The translations under genes were made by a program, and so were the position numbers. The notes beneath the pieces are model-generated. The model saw nothing but the letters and a program-made list of their open reading frames with translations, was not told the DNA's origin and searched no databases. Source: J051 sp040752255 (lineage in GTDB: Bacteria > Armatimonadota > Fimbriimonadia > Fimbriimonadales > ATM1). Taken from it: DNA of 29,215 nt. The DNA lies in the NCBI GenBank assembly GCA_040752255.1, contig JBFMFD010000010.1:1-29215 (forward strand), written 5' to 3'. This document shows positions 22,716-29,215 of the stretch, piece by piece (positions within the stretch are counted from its first letter, which is position 1; every line of letters begins with the position of its first letter).

Positions 22716-24415
22716 TCGTCGCCTCCTCCCATGGCGAGCCGCTGGGGTTGGTGCTCGCTTGGGGTGCGCACCGCGACTTCCGTCCACTTGCCGAGGTCAT
22801 TCAAGTCCTCGCGCTGCACCACCACGACATCGCCGTTTTCGTTGATGTCAATCGTCCGAACGTCCGCCCAGGCGGGCCTTGCGCCGGGTGGCTGCAACGT
22901 TTGGTGGCGCACGGCGTTGAGGCTCGTCTGCATCTTGTCGGTGAAGAACTTGGGATACAGTCCAAGCCAGAACACAAAAACGACGAACACCCATGCGACC
23001 GCTTGCTCCCACGGCTTGATGTCGCGCAAGCGGTTCACAACTGGGTTGCGAATCGGGCCGTAGAAGACCTTTTGGAACATCCACAGCAAGTAGACGGCTG
23101 CGAGCACGACGCCCGCTCCGGCGATCACGGGCATCCACAAAGGGATGGCGCTGTTCGCGTTCGCCCCCGCTTGGAAGGCGCCGAGCATGGCGAGGAACTC
23201 GCCGATGAACCCGTTCGTGCTGGGCAGACCGACCGAACTCAGCATGATGAGGAGAAACAACGTGGCGAAGATCGGCATGCGGCGCTTCAGTCCACCGTAG
23301 TCTTGGAACAGGCGCGTGTGCGTGCGCTCATAGATCATGCCGACAAGTAGGAACAGCGCGCCGGTGCTGATGCCGTGGTTGATCGCCTGCAGGGTGCCGC
23401 CCGTCAGCCCGTTGTGATTGAGTGAGAAGATGCCGAGCATCACGAAGCCGAGGTGACTTACGGACGAATAGGCGACGAGTCGCTTCCAGTCCTCTTGCAC
23501 GGCCGCCATGATCGCTCCGTAGATGATGCCGACGACGGACAGCCCCACGAGGAACGGAGCGGCCTGCACCGCCGCATCCGGGAACAAAGGGAACGCGAAG
23601 CGCAGAAAGCCATAGGTTCCCATCTTCAGCATGATTGCGGCGAGGATCATCGAGCCTGCCGTCGGGGCTTCCGTGTGTGCGTCGGGCAGCCAGGTATGCA
23701 CCGGGAACAGGGGCACCTTAACGGCGAACGCCAAAGCGAACGCCGCGAAGAGCCACATCTCGATCGGCCCGGTTGCCAGGCGACCGTCCGCGGCGAGCGC
23801 CTGCAGGGCGATGAGGTCGAAGGTGCCCTCGCCGGTCGCAGTCTTGCTGATGAAATAGAGCGCGACGATGGCGACGAGCATGAAGATGCTGCCGAGAAAC
23901 GTGAAGAGGAAAAACTTCACGGAAGAGTAGACGCGGTTCTTCCCGCCCCAGATCGAGATAAGGAAGTACATCGGGATCAGCGTCGCCTCGAAGAAGATGT
24001 AGAACAGCACGAGGTCGAGAGCGCAGAACACGCCGATCATCGCGCCCTGCAACACGAGGAGCCAAATCATGAACTCCTTCACCCTCTCTTTGACGTGGAA
24101 ACTGAACCAGATGCCGAGAAAACTGATGAGGCACGTGAGCAAAATCAGCCAGAGGCTGATGCCGTCAACGCCGAGTTGATAGCGGATTCCGAGCGCGGGC
24201 AGCCAGTCCATCCCCTCGCGCCACTGGAAGTGGAACGTGTTGCCGCTGAACCCAACATACAACTGAAGGGATGCCAGGAGCGTAAGCCCCGAGACCAACA
24301 GCGCCCACCAGCGGTGAAAGCCGACCAGATGGCGAGGCATAAGCAGAGCGGTGACCGCTCCCGCCACAGGAAGGAGCACAACCAAACTCAAGATGCCGAA
24401 TCCTTGAACTTCCAT
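22712..24415 (-). CDS. nuoM: NADH-quinone oxidoreductase subunit M
   Basis: Antiporter-like proton-pumping subunit of complex I, 567 aa. Conserved features are Glu143 in FYIFFEATLIPMYFLI (E. coli Glu144), Lys233 in FAVKVPLFPVHTWLPDAHTEAPTAGS-type segment (E. coli Lys234), DWKRLVAYSSVSHLGF (309-324) and the LPSTNGFIGEF motif (398-407). After the last helix (about 470-488) there is a soluble tail of nearly 70 residues (500-567: polar, with TIDINENGDVVVVQREDL), which ordinary NuoM proteins do not have. ATG 24415 is 4 bases past the nuoL stop. Confidence 0.96.
   Translation of the reverse strand: MEVQGFGILSLVVLLPVAGAVTALLMPRHLVGFHRWWALLVSGLTLLASLQLYVGFSGNTFHFQWREGMDWLPALGIRYQLGVDGISLWLILLTCLISFLGIWFSFHVKERVKEFMIWLLVLQGAMIGVFCALDLVLFYIFFEATLIPMYFLISIWGGKNRVYSSVKFFLFTFLGSIFMLVAIVALYFISKTATGEGTFDLIALQALAADGRLATGPIEMWLFAAFALAFAVKVPLFPVHTWLPDAHTEAPTAGSMILAAIMLKMGTYGFLRFAFPLFPDAAVQAAPFLVGLSVVGIIYGAIMAAVQEDWKRLVAYSSVSHLGFVMLGIFSLNHNGLTGGTLQAINHGISTGALFLLVGMIYERTHTRLFQDYGGLKRRMPIFATLFLLIMLSSVGLPSTNGFIGEFLAMLGAFQAGANANSAIPLWMPVIAGAGVVLAAVYLLWMFQKVFYGPIRNPVVNRLRDIKPWEQAVAWVFVVFVFWLGLYPKFFTDKMQTSLNAVRHQTLQPPGARPAWADVRTIDINENGDVVVVQREDLNDLGKWTEVAVRTPSEHQPQRLAMGGGDE
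22722..22729 (-). promoter_or_regulatory. Strong ribosome-binding site for the URO-D-like gene
   Basis: GGAGGAGG on the minus strand lies 6 nt before GTG 22715, within the end of nuoM. It decides the start of the inserted gene and shows it is a translated gene and not a remnant. Confidence 0.7.
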
Positions 24416-24419
24416 ATCG

Positions 24420-26633
24420 CTATCTCGTCGTGATGTAGATTACATAACTCATCGCGACTGCCGCGCCAATCGCGATGATCAGAGCATAGAACCGAACCGA
24501 GCCGGTCTGTGAGCGCCGGAGCAGCAGGCCCATCGCGCCCATCAACTTTGCGCTCCCGTTTACGAAGATGCCGTCAATGATCCCCGAATCGAAGATGCGA
24601 TAAAAGGCATTGGCGAACTTGCCGCCGGTGTCTACGAACAGGCGCACCATCGTCCTGTCATAGAGCCACTGCTCGCCCGCAAGGCGTTGCAGCCCCTGCG
24701 GCTCTGCTTCACTCCCCGGAAGCCCCTTGATGTACCTTCGGGCGAACAGCCCGATACCGAGCACCGCCGCGCCGATCGAAGCGCCTATGAGCGCCCACTC
24801 GATGGCGGCGCTCTCGCGGAAGGCGGAAGCCTCGTCGAGCACCGACAGCCCAACGGACGGGTGGTTCCATCCCTCGAACAGGTGCGGAAGGTGCCAGCCC
24901 AGCAGGTGCGCGAACGGATTGAAGCCCGACAGCGCCGCGCCGCCGACCAAGGAAAGCACCGCGAGCGCAGCGAGCGGCAGCCACATCGAGGGCACGACCT
25001 CGTGCGGTTCGTGCTCGGGCGTTAGGTCGTGATGGTGCTCGTGCTCCTCTTCCTCGAGGGCTCGCACCTCATCCTCAGAGAGGAAGTACGCGGTGTCGTG
25101 CTCTTCGTGCGCGGCGTGCTCTGCGTGGGGATGCTCGTGCGTATGGACGGCGTGCGCGTGCGCCTCCGCTTTTCGCCATCTTTCTTCGTTGCCGTAAAAC
25201 GTGAGCATCATCATGCGCGTCATGTAGCCGGCGGTGAGGAACGCCGTTACCCAACCGATAAGCCAAAGGATTTGCGGCGTCTGAACCAGGTTGCTGAAGA
25301 ACGCGCCGGCGAGGATTTCATCCTTGCTCCAGAAGCCGGCGAAGGGCGGGATGCCTGCAATGGCAAGCCAGGCGATGAGCATCGTCCAGTACGTGATCGG
25401 GATGTACTTGCGGAGATTGCCGTAGTTGCGAAGGTCCTGGTTGTGCGCCATGGCGGCGATGACCGCGCCGGAGCCGAGGAACAGAAGCGCCTTGAAGAAC
25501 GCGTGCGTGGTCACGTGGAACATCCCCGCGCCGAAGGCTCCGACTCCGCAGGCGAGGAACATATAGCCGAGTTGAGACACCGTCGAGTAGGCGAGCACCT
25601 TCTTGATGTCCGTTTGCCCGAAGGCGACCGTCGCCGCAAACAAGGCGGTAAACGCGCCAATCCCCGCGACGACCGCCATCGAGAGCGTGGACAGTTCGAA
25701 GAACACGTGCGTCCTGGCAACAAGGTACACGCCGGCGGTTACCATCGTAGCCGCGTGGATGAGTGCGGAAACCGGTGTCGGGCCCGCCATCGCGTCAGGT
25801 AGCCACAGGTAGAGCGGCCACTGCGCAGACTTGCCGACCGCGCCGACGAACAGAAGCAAAGGAATGGCGCTGACGACAAGTGGGCCATAGCCTGCAAGCA
25901 CCTGCTCTGCTAGCGGCAAGATCACGTCGAAACTCAGATAGCGTCGCTCGCCGAGAGGAAGCAGGTCCTGGTTCGACGCATACACCCAGTAGAGCAAGAA
26001 GATCCCGAGGGCGAATCCCCAGTCCCCGATGCGGTTCACGATGAACGCCTTGTTAGCGGCTTTGGCGTTTTCGATGTCTTGGTACCAGTAGCCGATGAGC
26101 AAGTAGGAGCAAAGCCCCACTCCCTCCCAACCGATGAACACCAGCGGGAGGTTGTTGCCCATCACCAACATCAGCATGAAGGCGATGAAGAGGTTGAAGT
26201 AAGTGAAGAAGCGCGGATAGTCGCGGTCTTCGGCCATGTACCCGGTCGCGTAGATGTGAATGAGCGAGCCGACGCCGGTTACGATAAGGCACATGGTCAG
26301 CGACAGCGGGTCAATGCGCAACTCGAACGGAACGAGCAGCGTTTGAAGGTCAATCCACGGGAACCAAGAGGTGATGACCAAGCGCGAATGCTCATCCATC
26401 CCGGCGAGGCGAATTGCGAGAAGCACGCTGACGACGAAGCCGGCGAGGACCGGCAGCACCGCTGCGAAGCCGAGGAGTTTTCGCCCTGCGCCCCGCCCCA
26501 GCGCGAGTTCTATGCGTCTTCCCAGAGCCGCCTGAAAGAGAAAGCCGGCAATCGGCGCGAGCAGGATGAGCCACGCCCAGTGGAAGACCGGGTCGGGTGC
26601 GTGCTCTGCGTGCGACGTGGTGATGAACTCCAT
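24420..26633 (-). CDS. nuoL: NADH-quinone oxidoreductase subunit L with histidine-rich loop
   Basis: Largest antiporter-like subunit of complex I, 737 aa, with the long C-terminal lateral helix. Key residues: Glu170 in FIGWEGVGLCSYLLIGYW, Lys268 in GAVGKSAQWPLYLWLPDAM, the TPVSALIHAATMVTAGVYL segment (286-304), DIKKVLAYSTVSQLGYM (342-358) and Lys437 in GFWSKDEIL. Between helices, residues about 488-545 form an insertion with 15 histidines and many glutamates (AHAHAVHTHEHPHAEHAAHE, then HEHHHDLTPEHEPHE). The C-terminal end (710-733) is a final membrane helix. It lies 3 bases after nuoK. Confidence 0.96.
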   Translation of the reverse strand: MEFITTSHAEHAPDPVFHWAWLILLAPIAGFLFQAALGRRIELALGRGAGRKLLGFAAVLPVLAGFVVSVLLAIRLAGMDEHSRLVITSWFPWIDLQTLLVPFELRIDPLSLTMCLIVTGVGSLIHIYATGYMAEDRDYPRFFTYFNLFIAFMLMLVMGNNLPLVFIGWEGVGLCSYLLIGYWYQDIENAKAANKAFIVNRIGDWGFALGIFLLYWVYASNQDLLPLGERRYLSFDVILPLAEQVLAGYGPLVVSAIPLLLFVGAVGKSAQWPLYLWLPDAMAGPTPVSALIHAATMVTAGVYLVARTHVFFELSTLSMAVVAGIGAFTALFAATVAFGQTDIKKVLAYSTVSQLGYMFLACGVGAFGAGMFHVTTHAFFKALLFLGSGAVIAAMAHNQDLRNYGNLRKYIPITYWTMLIAWLAIAGIPPFAGFWSKDEILAGAFFSNLVQTPQILWLIGWVTAFLTAGYMTRMMMLTFYGNEERWRKAEAHAHAVHTHEHPHAEHAAHEEHDTAYFLSEDEVRALEEEEHEHHHDLTPEHEPHEVVPSMWLPLAALAVLSLVGGAALSGFNPFAHLLGWHLPHLFEGWNHPSVGLSVLDEASAFRESAAIEWALIGASIGAAVLGIGLFARRYIKGLPGSEAEPQGLQRLAGEQWLYDRTMVRLFVDTGGKFANAFYRIFDSGIIDGIFVNGSAKLMGAMGLLLRRSQTGSVRFYALIIAIGAAVAMSYVIYITTR

Positions 26634-26636
26634 GCG

Positions 26637-26984
26637 TTATCCCCTCATCGCGCTCATCTCGTCAATGTCAACGCCGTGGCGCATTCGAAAGATTGCCATG
26701 ATGATTCCCAAGCCGACTGCGACCTCCGCCGCGGCGACCGCCATCACGAATACCACGGCCATCTGGCCCGTCATGTGGACGTTCCACTTCTCCAGTGCCG
26801 TCGTCGCGAGCGGAGCGGTGTGATACTTCGCGAACGCGAGGAAGGAGAGGTTCGCCGCGTTCAGCATCAGCTCGATGCACATGAAGATGATAATCGGATT
26901 GCGCTTGATAATGACGCCCGCCGTCCCAATCGCGAACATCAGCGCGCTCAACAAGATGTATCCGTACAGCGGTACTCCTTCCAT
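26637..26984 (-). CDS. nuoK: NADH-quinone oxidoreductase subunit K
   Basis: Small three-helix membrane subunit of complex I (115 aa, slightly longer than the usual 100). The two conserved membrane glutamates are visible: Glu38 in MCIELMLNAANL and Glu87 in AAAEVAVGLGI. The loop between helices 2 and 3 (KYHTAPLATTALEKWNVH) is longer than in E. coli. The ATG overlaps the nuoJ stop by one base (ATGA-type arrangement, TGATG). It sits between nuoJ and nuoL as in most bacteria. Confidence 0.95.
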   Translation of the reverse strand: MEGVPLYGYILLSALMFAIGTAGVIIKRNPIIIFMCIELMLNAANLSFLAFAKYHTAPLATTALEKWNVHMTGQMAVVFVMAVAAAEVAVGLGIIMAIFRMRHGVDIDEMSAMRG

Positions 26985-27490
26985 CAGTCTCTCCTCTTAG
27001 CCAAAAGAATCGAACCAACGATGCCGACGAGCAAGAGCACGCTGGCGATTTCGAAAGCGTACACCCAACCGGTGAACAGCGCCTTGCCGACGCTGCCTGC
27101 CTCGCCGAACCCCTGCGGCGCGGACGGTCCCGCGTCCGCGACGGCGAGAGGCCCAATAACCTGCGACGCCACCGCAAGCACCAGCACGCCGCCGATGAAC
27201 CAGGCAACGCTACGCTTGAACAGGCTTTGCTCGAACAACGTATCCGGCGCTCCCAAGTTCAGCAGCAAGATACAGAACAAAAACAGCATCATGATGAGCC
27301 CGGTGTAGACGAGAATCTGGCTGATGCCCAAGAGGTCGATGTGCATCCCGAAGTAGAGCAGCGCCAGAGTGAAAAAGTTGATGACGAGGCTGAGGGCGCT
27401 ACGCACCGGATTCCGCGCAACCACAACACCCCAAGCCGACAGAACGATGACGATTGCCATCACGAGGAACACGACGACGCCCAAACTCAT
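26984..27490 (-). CDS. nuoJ: NADH-quinone oxidoreductase subunit J
   Basis: Five-helix membrane subunit of complex I (168 aa), contributing to the connection between the quinone site and the pumps. Visible family features are ARNPVRSALSLVINFFTLALLY-like helix (25-46), the helix containing the pi-bulge region ISQILVYTGLIMMLFLFCILLLN (56-78) and a final helix near EIASVLLLVGIVGSILLAKRR. The ATG overlaps the nuoH stop by four bases. In most bacterial operons nuoI would come between nuoH and nuoJ; here there is no room for it. Confidence 0.95.
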   Translation of the reverse strand: MSLGVVVFLVMAIVIVLSAWGVVVARNPVRSALSLVINFFTLALLYFGMHIDLLGISQILVYTGLIMMLFLFCILLLNLGAPDTLFEQSLFKRSVAWFIGGVLVLAVASQVIGPLAVADAGPSAPQGFGEAGSVGKALFTGWVYAFEIASVLLLVGIVGSILLAKRRD

Positions 27491-28758
27491 GAGCGACTCA
27501 CCTCGATCGTCTTCTCCGTGTGAGCCTGTGGATTGACGAGGGTGAGCATCTCGTCATCCCCATCTCGTCTGCCCCGCGCCAAGAACACCACGATGTTGAC
27601 GTACAGCAGGAACAACACCACGAGCGCGCCGAGAAGAGCGAACCAGCCGAACTGCATCCATATCGCGACAACGACGAAGTTCAATGCAGCAACCGGAAGC
27701 AGATACTTCCAGCCGAGGTTCATCAGTTGGTCGTACCTGAGCCTCGGCAGCGTGGCGCGCAGCCAAACATAGAACGTGATCCCGCCGAACATCTTGCCCA
27801 CCATCCAGATCGGCGCGGCGATCGGCCCGCCGATGAAGGTGAGACCGCCGGCAAGCCACGGGATGCCTGCGTCGTTGGCTCGCAGCGCGAGGTACTCCCA
27901 GTTCAAAGGCAGGGGGCTCCAGCCACCCAGGAACACCGCCGCGAAGATGCTCGAAAAAGCGAGCATCGTTGCGTACTCCCCCATGAAGAACACGGCGAAC
28001 TTCATCGAGGAGTACTCGGTGTGGAAGCCGGAGATCAACTCCGACTCCGCTTCGGGCAAGTCGAAGGGCGCGCGGTTTGTCTCCGCCACCATCGTAATCA
28101 AAAAGATGACGCCGGCCACGAAGCCCCAAGGCGTGAGGATGAACCAGTTCTGCATCCACGGAACAACGCCCCAAAGCGGCTCGAACTGCATGCTCACGAC
28201 CTCGGTGAGGCGCAGCGAACCGGTTGCGAGAATCACGCACGCCAGGGCGACGCCCATAGCCAACTCGTAACTCACCATCTGCGCAGCGCTTCGCAGACCA
28301 CCCAGGAGGCTGTACTTGTTGTTTGACGCCCACCCACCGAGAAACAGTCCGTACACTCCGAGCGAAGAGATCGCAAGAATGTAAAGTATGGCGACATCAA
28401 CGTCCGCTATCGGCGTCAGCCGAGCGTCAGGCCCCCACGGTATCGTCGCCCAAATCGCGAAAGCCGGAAAAAGAGCGATCGCCGGAGCCAGGAAGTAGAG
28501 CAGCCGGTCCACCGTCGCAGGCGTGATGTCCTCTTTGAAGAACAGCTTGACCCCGTCCGCGATCGGCTGCAGCAAGCCGAACGGCCCTACGCGATTCGGG
28601 CCGATCCGATCCTGGAACCACGAGAGCAGCCGCCGCTCCCACCAGATCAACCCCGGGACGATTGCCAGAACGAAGCCGAGCATGATGGCGATGCGCAGAA
28701 GCGCCCACCAAACTGAGTCGCCTTGAGCCGGCTCTGTCGCAGCGAGGGTTTCGAGCAT
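27487..28758 (-). CDS. nuoH: NADH-quinone oxidoreductase subunit H
   Basis: Membrane subunit of complex I forming the quinone-binding channel; 423 aa from ATG 28758, or 426 from the in-frame GTG 28767. It is longer than E. coli NuoH (325). Conserved elements: WFQDRIGPNRVGPFGLLQPIADGVKLFFKED-type region (52-80), AAQMVSYELAMGV, the ETNRAPFDLPEAESELISGF loop, HTEYSSMKFAVFFMGEY and RYDQLMNLGWKYLLP near the end. Extra length is at the N-terminus, around WGVVPWMQNWFILTPWG and in a polar tail of about 30 residues. A gap of about 20 bases separates it from nuoG. Confidence 0.94.
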   Translation of the reverse strand: MLETLAATEPAQGDSVWWALLRIAIMLGFVLAIVPGLIWWERRLLSWFQDRIGPNRVGPFGLLQPIADGVKLFFKEDITPATVDRLLYFLAPAIALFPAFAIWATIPWGPDARLTPIADVDVAILYILAISSLGVYGLFLGGWASNNKYSLLGGLRSAAQMVSYELAMGVALACVILATGSLRLTEVVSMQFEPLWGVVPWMQNWFILTPWGFVAGVIFLITMVAETNRAPFDLPEAESELISGFHTEYSSMKFAVFFMGEYATMLAFSSIFAAVFLGGWSPLPLNWEYLALRANDAGIPWLAGGLTFIGGPIAAPIWMVGKMFGGITFYVWLRATLPRLRYDQLMNLGWKYLLPVAALNFVVVAIWMQFGWFALLGALVVLFLLYVNIVVFLARGRRDGDDEMLTLVNPQAHTEKTIEVSRS

Positions 28759-28779
28759 CGGGAGCACGCGCGAGTCTAC

Positions 28780-29215
28780 CTACACCGGCTCGCCCGCGAC
28801 CTCCGCCTGTTGAGTTCGTTTCAGCAAAACACCTTCGCCCGCCAAGTCGTCCCAGCCGATGCCCGCAAACGCAGGATTCTCCCCGGCGATCGCACTCAGG
28901 ATTTCGCGGATGTTGAAGTATGGCGGGACGCCCTCGGCGCGTAGAAGCAACTCGGTTCCGATGCGCCACGACGGCTTCGCCGAGCCGCGAGGCGGCAGGA
29001 TCTGTCGAACGCGCTGGATCCGTCGCTCGACGTTTACATAGGTCCCGTCCTGCTCGGGGAAGGCGCAGGCGGGCAAGACGACGCTGGCGAACTCAAGTGC
29101 GTCGTTCCGTATCGCGCCCTGAACGACAAGGTACTCGACGTTCTCGAGCGCGCGCTCGACCAACTCGCGGTCGTGCCATTGGAACGGGTCCGCCTCCAGC
29201 AGCCAGAGGGCGCGG
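28780..29215 (-). CDS. nuoG: NADH-quinone oxidoreductase subunit G, C-terminal fragment (5' end outside window)
   Basis: The frame is open to the window edge, so only the C-terminal 144 residues of this molybdopterin-oxidoreductase-fold protein are seen. The peripheral-arm subunit NuoG carries iron-sulfur clusters passing electrons from NADH; those lie in the missing part. Identity comes from the characteristic end of the domain: FASVVLPACAFPEQDGTYVNVERRIQ followed by the PPRGSAKPSWRI segment. A TTG at 29163 is not a real start, since coding similarity continues upstream (ALWLLEADPFQWHDREL). It is followed by nuoH on the same strand, in standard order. Confidence 0.85.
   Translation of the reverse strand, partial: RALWLLEADPFQWHDRELVERALENVEYLVVQGAIRNDALEFASVVLPACAFPEQDGTYVNVERRIQRVRQILPPRGSAKPSWRIGTELLLRAEGVPPYFNIREILSAIAGENPAFAGIGWDDLAGEGVLLKRTQQAEVAGEPV

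Noticed and set aside
26079..27308. A 409-codon open frame on the plus strand across nuoL, nuoK and nuoJ
   Set aside because: Composition (Glu/Arg/His-rich, no hydrophobic core) is that of a shadow of membrane-protein codons read backwards.
1..29215. CRISPR arrays, insertion sequences, prophage or toxin-antitoxin modules
   Set aside because: No spaced direct repeats, transposase or integrase motifs, or small toxin-like pairs were seen; all long genes fit housekeeping or metabolic families.

Overview
This is a gene-dense, high-GC bacterial chromosome segment. Most neighbouring genes overlap or are separated by a few bases, and there is no sign of phage, insertion sequence, plasmid or CRISPR. 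An LptD/OstA-like protein indicates a two-membrane (diderm) cell. Secreted proteins with NPCBM and DUF5060-like carbohydrate domains, a DinB-family protein and a SecA with a large NBD2 insertion would suit an Armatimonadota (Fimbriimonadia-like) organism. That placement is inference; no rRNA is present to test it.

Layout. (1) 1-6135, plus strand: a branched-chain amino-acid/amide ABC importer (binding lipoprotein with its 5' end outside the window, LivH, an unusually long LivM, LivG), then a glycoside-hydrolase-like protein where LivF is often found. (2) 6097-9914, minus strand: an LptD/OstA-like outer-membrane protein, a DUF5658-type membrane protein and a long acyl-CoA dehydrogenase. (3) 9969-12541, plus: a PAP2 phosphatase coupled to a secreted multidomain protein (GH36-type C-terminal sandwich, FN3-like, NPCBM). 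(4) 12507-15167: a small CBS protein (minus), an MTA phosphorylase-family enzyme and a divergent DprA-like protein (plus), and a family-5 uracil-DNA glycosylase (minus). (5) 15277-19991, plus: secA, inorganic pyrophosphatase, a DinB-like protein, a MocA-type nucleotidyltransferase and a tRNA with CAU anticodon. (6) 20015-29215, minus: the membrane arm of respiratory complex I in the order nuoG(partial)-H-J-K-L-M-[URO-D-like]-N-[membrane protein]. nuoI is missing from its usual place between H and J.

The most notable points are: a repeated promoter layout in which a -10-like hexamer sits exactly 7 nt before the ATG of three unlinked genes, suggesting leaderless mRNAs; a short uroporphyrinogen-decarboxylase-like gene inserted with start/stop overlaps between nuoM and nuoN; a LivM carrying about 180 extra, mostly hydrophobic residues; a DprA homologue that has lost the usual nucleotide-binding signature; and a secreted protein that looks like a GH36 C-terminal half without its catalytic barrel. 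Three convergent gene pairs overlap tail-to-tail. No single entirely new multi-gene system is evident; these are individual oddities in otherwise recognisable operons.
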